Positions 51,401-59,530 of a stretch of 64,000 nucleotides of DNA are shown here, one piece after another; position 1 is the first letter of the stretch; each line of letters opens with the position of its first letter. This DNA is from a virus: positions 36,647 through 100,646 of the IMG/VR virus record IMGVR_UViG_3300002835_000074. One strand, 5' to 3'. The position numbers and the translations under genes are program-made. The notes under the pieces are model-generated. The model did not search any database, was not told the origin of the DNA, and saw only the letters and a program-made list of their open reading frames with translations.

Positions 51401-53780
51401 CTATCATGCATACCTCTTAAACGCAAATAATAGCGTACCTGAAGAATTTACAAATTTAAAATATGCACAAAATGTAACAGATTTATATCCACAACTTGAT
51501 AAAGATAATGTAGATGACAATCCTTTTGCTGCAAATACTTACGCAAAGAGAAGTCCAATTGGTGATGTTGTAACTGATGACCTTAAAAAGAGTATTACTA
51601 AAGAATCTCTAGATTTATTTACACAAGATTTTGGAATTGGACTACCAATTGTTGCAGTTTCCACTTCTTTTGCTTCCGTAAATTCTGGTACTGCAACGAT
51701 TACACTTGGACGTGAGCATGGATTTGCAGGTGTTACGACTTATAGTTCATTCTCTGGTGGTAGTGGTTACAATGCTGGAACACATTATAACGTAAAACTC
51801 TTTAACAATGGTACTTCTACTTGGGATGGAGCAACTGCTAAGGTTATTGTATCCAGTGGTGGAACAATCACCGATGTTAAGATTCTTTCCAGAGGATCTG
51901 GATATACTGATGGTGAAGAACTAGATTTTGATACATCTGTAATTGGTGTAGGTGTAGGTGCTGGATTGACAATCGCTTCAACTGGTATTTCGACTAACCT
52001 TGGAGATGTTGTTCAAGTTACTGGTATTGGAACAACAGGTGATGGGTATTACAGAATTGCATCTATTCCTTCAAAAACTCAGATTTCTGTAGCGATTACT
52101 GCTGCAGACCCACAAATTCATACTGGTCATTATATAATTAATCTTGGACCATCAGTTCCAGTTACAACTGTTGCTGGTCCAGTGTTGGGAATTACGACAT
52201 TTACATCATCATTTGCACATAATTTAACAGCTGGTTCCAAATTTAAGTTTATTGATAGTAATAATAATAATCTTGGTGATTATATTGTTAATGAAAAAGT
52301 AGGTGTTAATACATTTACTGTCGCAACTTCAACTACATTAAGTTCTGCAAAATATATTCTCAAGCATGGACTGTCTTCAAATGATGCTGTTTCAGATTCT
52401 ACCACTGAAAATATAGCATCTAGAGGAACATTCTTCTATGATAATGAGAAATTCTTCTTGGGTGCAACGATTGAGTCTGGGTCAAGCATAACAGTTTCTG
52501 GATCTACTATTTGTGGTCTTTCAACTCTGACTAGATTCCCACTTGGTTCTTATATTCAAGTTGATAATGAAATCATGAGAATCAGTGGATCAGAATTCAC
52601 TGGATCTTCAAATAATCAATTAGTAGTTATTCGTGGTGTATTTGGAACGAGTAAAGAAACTCATAATACAGGATCGATCGCTAGAAAGATTAGACCACTA
52701 GCAATCGAACTGAGAAGACCTTCAATCATTCGTGCATCTGGTCATACATTTGAATATCTTGGATTTGGTCCTGGTAACTATTCAACTGGTCTCCCACAAG
52801 TACAAGTTAGATCACTAACAGAAAAAGAATCATTCTTAGCACAATCTCAGAAGAGATCTGCTGGTGTTGTTGTATATACTGGAATGAATAGTGATGGTGA
52901 TTTCTATATTGGTAATAAGAAATCTAGTTCCGCAACAGGGCAAGAAATTACCTTTGACGTTCCAGTACCAACTGTCACTGGACAAGAAAGTGGTCGTTTG
53001 AGTGTTATCTTTGATGAAGTTCTAATTAAGGAGCGTCTAAGAGTTGAGGGTGGCAAGTCTGGAACTGTTCTATCACAGTTTGATGGACCTGTAACCTTTA
53101 ATAAAGAAGTCAGAATTAGAAACAGTGCTTCAATTACTGGAATTGTTAAAATTACCAATGTTACTGAATCTACAAGTAAGACAACTGGTGCATTAGTTGT
53201 AAGCGGTGGTCTTGGAGTTGATGGAAAATCAACTCTCGATGATATTGTTACAATTAACACTGGTATTATTCCTGATGTTGATAAGGGTGCTTATATTGGT
53301 ACTGTTGGTGGAGCATTTGAAGAGGCTTACATTGATGGTATTAGAATTGGTGTTGCAGGAACAACAACAATCGATACAAGAGGTGGAAACCTAGTTATCA
53401 ATGCTTCGATTGGAAGCAGCGTTTCAATCAGCACCAACACTACAATCAGTGGAGAACTAAATGTAACTGGTGATATTACTGCATTCTATACTTCTGACCA
53501 AAGACTGAAAGATAACATAACCCCAATTGATGATCCTCTTGCTAAGGTTCTTTCAATTAGTGGTAATACTTACACTTGGAATGAGAAATCAGGTAAAGAA
53601 GGTAATGATGTTGGTGTTATCGCACAAGAAATCTTAGAGGTTCTACCTGAAGCAGTAACTACAAGAGACAATGGTTATCTCGCTGTTAGATATGAAAAGA
53701 TTATTCCACTTCTAGTTGAAGCAGTTAAAGAACTTTCTGCAAGAGTCGGTGATCTTGAGCAAAAATTATCAGATAAATAA
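48498..53780 (+). CDS. Long tail fibre / baseplate protein with beta-helix and S74 intramolecular chaperone
   Basis: 1760 residues. N-terminal pectin-lyase-like beta-helix (about 15-250): GRILYVNPNDLEATDSIENQ, KPFKTIQRALLESARF, TTILLFPGEHLI. The middle is a long series of beta modules, including VTTELPHNLQVGNLVNIKS and a GGSGYNAG/RGSGYTDG pair. The last 95 residues are a Peptidase_S74 chaperone: S1666-D-Q-R-L-K1671, the expected Ser/Lys dyad, then DVGVIAQEILEVLPEAV and a coiled-coil tail. In this family the domain trimerises and then cuts itself off before the Ser. A late motif overlaps the upstream stop. Confidence 0.85.
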   Translation: MPLNKLDNFIKNTEGRILYVNPNDLEATDSIENQGNSLAKPFKTIQRALLESARFSYLKGNNNDAIEKTTILLFPGEHLIDNRPGFAIYNDPALGVKVKSPSGTISTPSEQIALNLDSNFDLNQVGNILYKFNSVNGGVIIPRGTSLVGLDLRKTKIRPKYVPNPTDSNVPRSAIFRLTGTCYLWQFTIFDGSETGTVYTDNIDFSENNRSVPTFSHHKLTCFEYADGVNEVVGYDLTDLDMYYSKLSNAFNSVRDIPEKYPDDAGGFAKQRAEWEIVGAFAADTLTIARIESGSGGTAGPIITVTTVLEHKFNEGTPIKIKGVGLADGVNDYNISTKVQSVINANTFTYVLPYVQPNLLTLPDVSGATVTIETDTVSGASPYVFNCSLRSVYGMNGMYADGSKASGFRSMVVAQFTGVSLQKDDRAFVKYDEVDRNYESITITKKTGAELSAGASSLDKDKVYHLDSSAVYRTGWETNHIKMSNDSIIQIVSVFAIGFTNHFNTESGGDASITNSNSNFGQFSLTSDGFRAEAFDKDNKAYISAIVGPRAVKSDEADIDWQSLDVGLTTSVGISSHLYLYGFNNQDDSPPILTQGYRVGARRDDKLYVNLGSGIGTFGANICMVNNVIGIGTTALGTNVAYKEYRVTSGPTSNVFTIGAHDILTGESIYITSDDGDLPENIVSHRVYYAIRSSSTTIKVASSKANADNNVEVTVYGGSKLKIQSRVSDKASGDVGHPVQWDSFRSNWYIHSTHNNPIYNAFATYGIGILGEKTDNTFVKRFDDSRSLDEKLYKIRIVVPKDAENAKAPAETFIVQESSSTGYRNDGDPGRVSIGATDYDYHRNPRFISTCITGTTGIVTVTTELPHNLQVGNLVNIKSVRSSTNTGGLSNEGYNGKFAITGIVDDHTFRYSTVDVTGVTHSPGTFTSNTATRNTNLPRFERSDVNKNYFVYRSEIIRPYIKDVQDGIYHAYLLNANNSVPEEFTNLKYAQNVTDLYPQLDKDNVDDNPFAANTYAKRSPIGDVVTDDLKKSITKESLDLFTQDFGIGLPIVAVSTSFASVNSGTATITLGREHGFAGVTTYSSFSGGSGYNAGTHYNVKLFNNGTSTWDGATAKVIVSSGGTITDVKILSRGSGYTDGEELDFDTSVIGVGVGAGLTIASTGISTNLGDVVQVTGIGTTGDGYYRIASIPSKTQISVAITAADPQIHTGHYIINLGPSVPVTTVAGPVLGITTFTSSFAHNLTAGSKFKFIDSNNNNLGDYIVNEKVGVNTFTVATSTTLSSAKYILKHGLSSNDAVSDSTTENIASRGTFFYDNEKFFLGATIESGSSITVSGSTICGLSTLTRFPLGSYIQVDNEIMRISGSEFTGSSNNQLVVIRGVFGTSKETHNTGSIARKIRPLAIELRRPSIIRASGHTFEYLGFGPGNYSTGLPQVQVRSLTEKESFLAQSQKRSAGVVVYTGMNSDGDFYIGNKKSSSATGQEITFDVPVPTVTGQESGRLSVIFDEVLIKERLRVEGGKSGTVLSQFDGPVTFNKEVRIRNSASITGIVKITNVTESTSKTTGALVVSGGLGVDGKSTLDDIVTINTGIIPDVDKGAYIGTVGGAFEEAYIDGIRIGVAGTTTIDTRGGNLVINASIGSSVSISTNTTISGELNVTGDITAFYTSDQRLKDNITPIDDPLAKVLSISGNTYTWNEKSGKEGNDVGVIAQEILEVLPEAVTTRDNGYLAVRYEKIIPLLVEAVKELSARVGDLEQKLSDK
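53773..53779 (+). promoter_or_regulatory. Late-promoter-like ATAAATA
   Basis: ATAAATA over the TAA stop of the S74 fibre gene, 17 nt before ATG 53797. Confidence 0.4.
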
Positions 53781-53796
53781 CTAAAAACCATATAAG

Positions 53797-56397
53797 ATGG
53801 CAAATTACAGGAAGTCTTTTAATTTTAAAAATGGTGTTCAGGTTGATGATGATAATTTCGTTGTAAATCCAAATGGATTGGTCGGCATCGGAACTTCGGT
53901 GCCGACTGAATTTTTAGATGTTAGAGGAACTGCAAAAGTTGTTGGATTAGCAACGATTAAGAATATTTGGGTAGAAAATATATACGTTTCAGGATTAACG
54001 ACTTCTATTGGAAATTTAAGAGTAGGTATATCTTCGTTTAGCAGCACTGGTATTATTACTGCTACAACCACTTCTGGTATTATAACATATTATGGAGATG
54101 GTGGAAAATTATTAAATCTACCAACATCACAATGGGTTGATGTTGATCCTGGATTTGGATATACAAGCATCTATGCATCTGGTAATGTTGGAATCGCTAC
54201 AACTTATCCTAATTTTTCCTTGCAAATTGGTGGAAATCCAGATGGTTCTCAGCAAGGGGTTGGAATTAATTCAACAGGTAATATAAAAGCAACTGGAATT
54301 GTAACAACTAGACAATTGCAATTCGTTGGTGTTGATGCAGGAATCACTGGTGTTACTTCAATCTTTGCAAACACAACACAACCTCTTGTAAGAATTACTC
54401 AACTTGGATCGGGACTTTCATTACTGGTTGAAGACTCTGGTTCTCCAGATAGTAGCCCATTTGCAATCGATGGTGCTGGAAGAGCTTTTATTGGAACAAC
54501 AGGAGATTCCTCCTTAATTGATGGATTAACCTTCTTTAATTCATACGCAAGATTTATTTCCACAATAACTGGAAATACAGCAACTGATGGTATGTTGATT
54601 GGTGAAGGGCCATCTGATAATGGATATCAAAACATTTATTCATATGATAGACCGCTAAAAGTAGAAACAAACGGAACTAGAAATCATATTTCGTTAATTC
54701 CTTCAGCATCTTCTAATATTGGATTAGGCACGACAAATCCAACATCAAAAGTTAGTGTATTAGGAAATGTATTAGTATCAGGTGTCACAACTGTTACTGA
54801 ATTAAAATCATCTATTTCAACAACTGGAATTTCTACAGTTACAGAATATCTCCACGTTGGTACTGGTGGAACTTTATTTACCTTAGCAAATAATGGTCGC
54901 TTTGGTATTGGAACTGCAATTCCATCATCAGAATATCAGTTTATTAAACCAACAGAATCATTATTTGAAATTATTAGCCAAGATGGTGCAACAAGACTAT
55001 CTCTTGGTAGTTCTATCGGTGCTGGTAACAGTTCTACAGTTCTTCGTTATTCATCTAAAATATTTGAAATTAGACACAATGACACTGGAAACGTAAATCA
55101 TTATATTCATGCTGGTGGCGCAGGAATTAATACTGGTAGGTTTAACTGGGTTTATGGGCAAGGCAATCAAGAATTAATGTCCCTAACATACCAAGGAAAT
55201 CTTGGTCTGGGAATTACAAATCCAGGATATAAACTACATGTTGTTGGTACATCGACCATCACTGGAGACACATATATTGGTGGTAATTTGATCGTTGCTG
55301 GTATTGTTACTTCAGCATCACAGCAAATACAACTACCAAATGTTCTAAATGGAATTCAATTAAACAATAGTGTTGGTGTTTCAACATTCTACAGAATTGG
55401 TGTTACTTCGATTGGTATTGGAACAGACAATCCAATCGTAGCAATTGATGCAAGATATGGGGGACGTGTATTAACGTCTGGTGTTGGTATTGGTACAGAT
55501 TATAATGAACTTTTTGATCATTCATTGTTTGCAGTAGGGACGATTGGATGTACAGGTGTAGGAATTGGAACTACTGGAATGTATTTCCCACCAGGTGCTT
55601 ACATACCATCTTTCCAAGTTCATAGAGGCGGTTCTGCATTCTTTGATAACATTGTCACTATGCATGGTGATAGTGGAGTTGGATATGGAACGTTCTCCCC
55701 AAGAGCAGTTCTTGACTTAGGAGTTGCAAGAGTTGGGACATCGGTTACCAATCCATATGCAATTCTACCAAATGAGCCAAACCCAACAACAAACATTGCA
55801 ACAATCAATAGAATTGCTGGTGGTCTTCTGTTCAATAACACTATTGGACAATTCCAGGGATACAGTGGAACTGCTTGGGTTGGACTACTATCACCAGAAG
55901 TTGTAAGAATTGCATCTGATAGAACAAAGGCAACTAATAATAATACACTTGAAGCGGTTTTCCCTGCCGCAAATGATACTGCAACTTTATTAGCAAATAC
56001 TCTCTACAAGTTTAGAGCGGTTTATGTAATGACCAAAACTGCATCTGGTTCAGCAGCTGGACTTCAAGTTGGATTTACATTTAGTAATGCACAACAAAGT
56101 ATTGGATACAAGTATAAATCATTTACTCAAAGTTCTTCTACATCTCAAACTTCAGGTTATGCAACAGTAGTAACTGCAACAACTGTAACTCCAACTGGAA
56201 CTGCAGCAGAAAACTATGTAATTGAACTTGAAGGATGGTTTGTATCTAATGCAACTACTGGTGGAACATTTAGACCTGATTTTGCACAGTCTGTAGCAGG
56301 AAGTGTGGTTGCTCCAACCGTATCTACAAATACTTTCTTTGAACTATACGCAGCTGGATCTGCATCAGCAGCAAATGTTTCTGGATCTTGGGCATAA
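53797..56397 (+). CDS. Tail fibre-like structural protein
   Basis: 866 residues. N-terminus YRKSFNFKNGVQVDDDNFVV is a typical opening of cyanophage fibre proteins. Repeated VGIGTxxP / LDVRG modules occur (about residues 28-48, 315-330, 365-372 and 465-480). The C-terminal domain (about 690-866) is beta-rich: AATDTATLLANTLYKFR-type and SAAGLQVGFTFSNAQQS segments, ending ELYAAGSASAANVSGSWA. No chaperone or collar domain. Last late gene before the early-type region. Confidence 0.78.
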   Translation: MANYRKSFNFKNGVQVDDDNFVVNPNGLVGIGTSVPTEFLDVRGTAKVVGLATIKNIWVENIYVSGLTTSIGNLRVGISSFSSTGIITATTTSGIITYYGDGGKLLNLPTSQWVDVDPGFGYTSIYASGNVGIATTYPNFSLQIGGNPDGSQQGVGINSTGNIKATGIVTTRQLQFVGVDAGITGVTSIFANTTQPLVRITQLGSGLSLLVEDSGSPDSSPFAIDGAGRAFIGTTGDSSLIDGLTFFNSYARFISTITGNTATDGMLIGEGPSDNGYQNIYSYDRPLKVETNGTRNHISLIPSASSNIGLGTTNPTSKVSVLGNVLVSGVTTVTELKSSISTTGISTVTEYLHVGTGGTLFTLANNGRFGIGTAIPSSEYQFIKPTESLFEIISQDGATRLSLGSSIGAGNSSTVLRYSSKIFEIRHNDTGNVNHYIHAGGAGINTGRFNWVYGQGNQELMSLTYQGNLGLGITNPGYKLHVVGTSTITGDTYIGGNLIVAGIVTSASQQIQLPNVLNGIQLNNSVGVSTFYRIGVTSIGIGTDNPIVAIDARYGGRVLTSGVGIGTDYNELFDHSLFAVGTIGCTGVGIGTTGMYFPPGAYIPSFQVHRGGSAFFDNIVTMHGDSGVGYGTFSPRAVLDLGVARVGTSVTNPYAILPNEPNPTTNIATINRIAGGLLFNNTIGQFQGYSGTAWVGLLSPEVVRIASDRTKATNNNTLEAVFPAANDTATLLANTLYKFRAVYVMTKTASGSAAGLQVGFTFSNAQQSIGYKYKSFTQSSSTSQTSGYATVVTATTVTPTGTAAENYVIELEGWFVSNATTGGTFRPDFAQSVAGSVVAPTVSTNTFFELYAAGSASAANVSGSWA

Positions 56398-56400
56398 GAC

Positions 56401-56452
56401 TTGACAATCATCTTTAATACCACTAGACTACCTTTGTCTAGGTTGAAGATGA
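56401..56452 (+). promoter_or_regulatory. TTGACA element overlapping a two-tier inverted repeat
   Basis: TTGACA at 56401-56406, with TAGACT 17 nt later, is a possible promoter. Overlaid on it is a nested structure: outer perfect arms TCATCTT (56408-56414) and AAGATGA (56446-56452), inner perfect arms CTAGAC (56423-56428) and GTCTAG (56436-56441). No T-run follows, so it is not a standard terminator. A further GGACA/TGTCC repeat lies at about 56460-56479. Confidence 0.5.
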
Positions 56453-56505
56453 AATACTAGGACACTTTGAGAACTGTCCCATGGGTCGCACCAGGGGCGG
56501 TTTTC

Positions 56506-56514
56506 TGCTATAAT
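56506..56514 (+). promoter_or_regulatory. Extended -10 promoter of the helicase gene
   Basis: TGCTATAAT (extended -10, TATAAT at 56509-56514) with no good -35. The predicted start lies only about 7 nt before ATG 56528 and there is no Shine-Dalgarno, suggesting an almost leaderless mRNA. Confidence 0.6.
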
Positions 56515-56527
56515 AGTCCTATACGCG

Positions 56528-57763
56528 ATGAGACCTGTGATTCAACTCCGACCTCACCAGCACCGTGCTCTGGATGCCTTGCTGCAGTATCGTAAGGGTC
56601 AGGTGATCATTCCGACTGGCGGCGGCAAGACCAATATTGCCATCTTTGATGCTCTGCGTGAGTTTCAGTCTGATGCTCCGAAGACCATTGTAGTGTGCTG
56701 CCCGAGAATCATCCTGGCAGAGCAATTGTCCAGCGAGTTCCTTGAGTTTATCACGACTGCTGCTGTTCTTCACGTTCATAGTGGTGAGACGCATCACCAG
56801 AGCACGACCAAACCTTCTGAGATTTATAACTGGTCTCGTCGTGCATATAAGCATCAACTGATTTTCACCACCTACAACTCCCTGCAGCGTCTGCAACAGG
56901 CAGATATTCACGTTGATACCATTTACTTTGATGAAGCGCACAACTCTGTCCAACGTCATTTCTTCCCTGCCACCGAGCATTTCGCTTCTGCTGCTGACCG
57001 CTGCTATTTCTTCACTGCTACTCCTAAGCATTCTGCCACTATTGCAAAACCTGGCATGAATGACGCTGCCGTTTATGGCAATGTCATCTGCAATGTGCCT
57101 GCCCCAGAACTGGTTGAGGGTGGTTTCATTGTTCCCCCTAAGGTTGTTGTTCAGCAGTTTGAACTTCTTAGCAAGGGTCAGATTGTTGCTGATGTAGATT
57201 GTGAGAATCTGATTCAGACCATCGATGCTCAGGAAGTGGGCAAGGTTCTCATCTGCTCTAAGGCAACCAAGCAGATTGTTTCTCTGGTTTCTCAGACTGA
57301 CTTCTGTAAGCAACTGGAAGACCGTGGGTTCTCTTGGATGTATATCACTTCCAAGACTGGTGCTGTGATTGATGGTCAGAAGGTCAATCGTGAGGTGTTT
57401 TTCGACACTCTGAGTGCCTGGGGCAAGGATGACTCTAAGAAGTTTGTGGTTCTTCATCACAGCATCCTGAGCGAGGGTATCAACGTGTCTGGTCTGGAGG
57501 CAGTGCTGTTTATGCGCTCTATGGATTACATCGGCATCTCCCAGACCATCGGACGGGTGATTCGCCTGCACAAGGACGATGCAGAGGGTCTCAGCAGCGG
57601 CAGGATCGCCCCTGGTGCCCTTCAGGACTACACCAAGTCCTTTGGGTTGGTCTGCATCCCTGTCTATTCTTCTGTGGGCATCAGCACCGCTAAGAAGGTG
57701 CAAGCGGTGGTCGATACCGTGTTCCAGCAGGGTTTGCCTGCCATCAGCGTTGTCAAACGCTGA
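56528..57763 (+). CDS. DEAH-box superfamily 2 helicase
   Basis: 411 residues. Motif I PTGGGKT (29-35), Ia region VVCCPRIILAEQ, motif II DEAH (135-138), motif III TAT (163-165), motif V-like EGINVSGLE and motif VI QTIGRVIR (339-346): a complete SF2 helicase core. It is shorter than T4 UvsW (about 500) and lacks the UvsW N-terminal domain, so it is a separate cyanophage helicase rather than a certain UvsW. GC content and CTG/CGT-rich codon use are clearly higher than in flanking fibre genes, as for gene 32. Probably early, in DNA replication, repair or transcription-conflict processing. Confidence 0.88.
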   Translation: MRPVIQLRPHQHRALDALLQYRKGQVIIPTGGGKTNIAIFDALREFQSDAPKTIVVCCPRIILAEQLSSEFLEFITTAAVLHVHSGETHHQSTTKPSEIYNWSRRAYKHQLIFTTYNSLQRLQQADIHVDTIYFDEAHNSVQRHFFPATEHFASAADRCYFFTATPKHSATIAKPGMNDAAVYGNVICNVPAPELVEGGFIVPPKVVVQQFELLSKGQIVADVDCENLIQTIDAQEVGKVLICSKATKQIVSLVSQTDFCKQLEDRGFSWMYITSKTGAVIDGQKVNREVFFDTLSAWGKDDSKKFVVLHHSILSEGINVSGLEAVLFMRSMDYIGISQTIGRVIRLHKDDAEGLSSGRIAPGALQDYTKSFGLVCIPVYSSVGISTAKKVQAVVDTVFQQGLPAISVVKR

Positions 57764-57778
57764 GTTTTCTGCTAAACT
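57750..57778 (+). promoter_or_regulatory. sigma70-like promoter after the helicase
   Basis: TTGTCA (57750-57755), 17 nt, TAAACT (57773-57778). Overlaps the end of the helicase gene and precedes the start at 57806, which has a GGAGGA ribosome binding site. Confidence 0.5.
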
Positions 57779-57805
57779 ACCTACACATCAGGAGGAATCC
57801 CCCCA

Positions 57806-57949
57806 ATGCGCTGCAAAGTCCAACTCTATGTCGCTGGCAAGGTCTTTGATGAGATTGTTGAGGCACGTGACTACCAAGAAGCACGTCAGGTTGCCCTCGC
57901 CCGTAATCCTAATGCTAAGGTCATGGGAGTCACTGCGGTATTCGGATGA
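57806..57949 (+). CDS. Small conserved protein
   Basis: 47 residues. Compact beta-alpha-beta pattern: KVQLYVAGKVFDEIVEARDY then QEARQVALARNPNAKVMGV. The same arrangement occurs in several small cyanophage proteins (recollection). GGAGGA lies about 9 nt upstream. The stop is in an ATGA overlap with the next gene. Function unknown. Confidence 0.65.
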   Translation: MRCKVQLYVAGKVFDEIVEARDYQEARQVALARNPNAKVMGVTAVFG

Positions 57950-58194
57950 GTGAATCTTTTCAAAAATCTTTTATCGATCGTCCTGGTATTCTTGACCCAA
58001 CTCCAGGAGACCCTCAAGGTTATGTGACGAAAGATGGTATGTGGGCTGCTGTTCCGATGGTAAATTCTAAAAAGTTTGTCATCATTCACAATGGGCAACA
58101 AATTCATGTGGCAAACAATTACAAGTCCGCAAAAACCTACATTCAAAAGTCCGCAAAAGGCGCATCGGTTTCCAGTTTAGACAAGTTTCTTTAA
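57946..58194 (+). CDS. Small hypothetical protein
   Basis: 82 residues. After a short polar start (SFIDRPGILDPTPGD), the sequence WAAVPMVNSKKFVIIHNGQQ forms a likely beta hairpin pair and KSAKTYIQKSAKG a basic helix. No known domain. Coupled to the preceding 47-residue gene by ATGA overlap; a late-like motif lies just beyond its stop. Confidence 0.6.
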   Translation: MSESFQKSFIDRPGILDPTPGDPQGYVTKDGMWAAVPMVNSKKFVIIHNGQQIHVANNYKSAKTYIQKSAKGASVSSLDKFL

Positions 58195-58199
58195 ACCCG

Positions 58200-58206
58200 T
58201 TAAATA
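58200..58206 (+). promoter_or_regulatory. Late-promoter-like TTAAATA
   Basis: TTAAATA 20 nt before ATG 58227. Confidence 0.3.
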
Positions 58207-58226
58207 GTATAACTACGATACTGATT

Positions 58227-58397
58227 ATGGAAGAGACTCCTGAAATTAAATGGAATAAAGGGTTGGATTTGTTTATTGAGAGCGTCCATAAACCAGATCA
58301 CGAACTCAGACAAGATGCACACGAACAAAAGTGCTATAATGAATTAATGGCAGTGCGTGAGCAAGTGCTAGAATATTTAAAAAATTTAAGACGATGA
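58227..58397 (+). CDS. Small helical hypothetical protein
   Basis: 56 residues. Mostly helical and charged, with IKWNKGLDLFIESVHKPDH and a basic C-terminus (LEYLKNLRR). ATGA overlap with the following membrane-protein gene supports it as real. Function unknown. Confidence 0.55.
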   Translation: MEETPEIKWNKGLDLFIESVHKPDHELRQDAHEQKCYNELMAVREQVLEYLKNLRR

Positions 58398-58642
58398 CTT
58401 ATTACGCTTGGTTTATCGTATTTGCAGTAGTGGCATACTTCATCGCAACCGATGATAGTGTCGCTGCTGCTTTTTATTACATTACAAAGTTAGCAAAATC
58501 TAACTTTGAGAAACAAAAATGGTGGTTATTGAATAATCCACGTAATCCTGTGGTAAAATATCTAATGTGGCGTCGTGCTATGAAACTAGCAAAAGAGTTG
58601 CAACAAGAATACAGCAATAAAAATAATCCAGATGCTAATTAG
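58394..58642 (+). CDS. Small membrane-anchored protein
   Basis: 82 residues. An N-terminal transmembrane segment (about residues 4-20: AWFIVFAVVAYFIAT) is followed by a basic amphipathic domain (WRRAMKLAKELQQEY). Predicted inner-membrane anchor with a cytoplasmic basic tail. No known family. In the overlapping early gene run. Confidence 0.65.
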   Translation: MTYYAWFIVFAVVAYFIATDDSVAAAFYYITKLAKSNFEKQKWWLLNNPRNPVVKYLMWRRAMKLAKELQQEYSNKNNPDAN

Positions 58643-58643
58643 T

Positions 58644-59192
58644 ATGTTTAACGTACCTTTGCTTCATCTAAAGGTACATGATTGGGAAAGTAAAAAGAAA
58701 AAATTACTCGATTTGATGGAAACACAATCCAGTAATTTTGAAAATCAAATTCATTTACATACCACTTTTTATAGTTCTATTCGGGATGAAAATTCCGATG
58801 AAATGAATAACTTGAATCGCTCTGTTCATGAAATTTTGAACGAAGAGATATATTATTTCATGGAAACTTTTAAGGTTGAAATGTGTAAAATTTCTTCGTC
58901 TTGGTTTCAAATCCAAGAAAAATACATGTCACATCCTGTACATAATCATTACTCAGGATTTGCTGCTGTATGTTATTTGGAATATAATCCAGAACTACAT
59001 ACACCAGTTCGATTCATAGCTCCCTTTACAGATTTATTTGATGGTAGCATGGTTGAATATAATCCAGAAAATGTAACTGAGGGCTCCATTCTATTTTTTC
59101 CATCAGCATTACTCCACCATACCCTTCCAAATAGATCGGATGTTAGGCGAGTTGCCCTGGCATTCAATCTGATTCAAGCAGAATCTAAATAA
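58644..59192 (+). CDS. 2OG-Fe(II) oxygenase-like protein
   Basis: 182 residues from ATG 58644; an ATG at 58632 is an alternative. The fold pattern fits the phage 2OG-Fe(II) oxygenase group 5: HPVHNHYSGFAAVCYLEYN supplies H100-x-H102 as the HxD/H pair; SILFFPSALLHHTLPN supplies the distal His (H158); and SDVRRVALAFN supplies the 2-oxoglutarate Arg (R168 or R169). These enzymes hydroxylate proteins or small molecules and are common in marine phages; the target here is unknown. A second, different oxygenase-like gene lies at 18558. Confidence 0.8.
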   Translation: MFNVPLLHLKVHDWESKKKKLLDLMETQSSNFENQIHLHTTFYSSIRDENSDEMNNLNRSVHEILNEEIYYFMETFKVEMCKISSSWFQIQEKYMSHPVHNHYSGFAAVCYLEYNPELHTPVRFIAPFTDLFDGSMVEYNPENVTEGSILFFPSALLHHTLPNRSDVRRVALAFNLIQAESK

Positions 59193-59212
59193 CCCTATAT
59201 CTGGAGAAAGAT

Positions 59213-59530
59213 ATGTTATCTACACAATATCGTCTTCGGTTAGAAGCAATCTGTGAAAAGATTGTCCTTCACGAAGAAGTGAGTCTTGAAGATATGATTT
59301 GGGCAGAGAAACTTGCGAAAGCAAATCGCTCTGCTGGTACAATGCTCCGTCAGGCAAGACGTAAAGCAGAAAATCCTAATATGGACGAAATGGATGATTT
59401 TCTAAACTCAATGGATATTGGTGGTTTAGGGCACGAAAGATTTGGTAGAAGAGGTTTTGACAGCCCAGATGAACTGCATGATTGGTTTAAACGTGATGAA
59501 GACGAAACCGATTGGAGGACTCGGGATTGA
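59213..59530 (+). CDS. Conserved small hypothetical protein
   Basis: 105 residues. N-terminal helical part (LRLEAICEKIVLHEEVSLED), a basic middle (GTMLRQARRKAEN) and an acidic, Phe/Trp-containing C-terminus. GGAGAAAG ribosome binding site 6 nt upstream. Overlaps the next start (TTGA). No known domain; I recall it as a conserved small early cyanophage protein. Confidence 0.65.
   Translation: MLSTQYRLRLEAICEKIVLHEEVSLEDMIWAEKLAKANRSAGTMLRQARRKAENPNMDEMDDFLNSMDIGGLGHERFGRRGFDSPDELHDWFKRDEDETDWRTRD

Noticed and set aside
56519-57703. 394-residue minus-strand frame opposite the helicase
   Set aside because: It is a shadow of a GC-rich, codon-biased gene; the plus frame has all SF2 helicase motifs.
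56528-57763. Calling the helicase UvsW
   Set aside because: It lacks the UvsW N-terminal domain and is about 90 residues shorter; only an SF2 DEAH helicase is supported.
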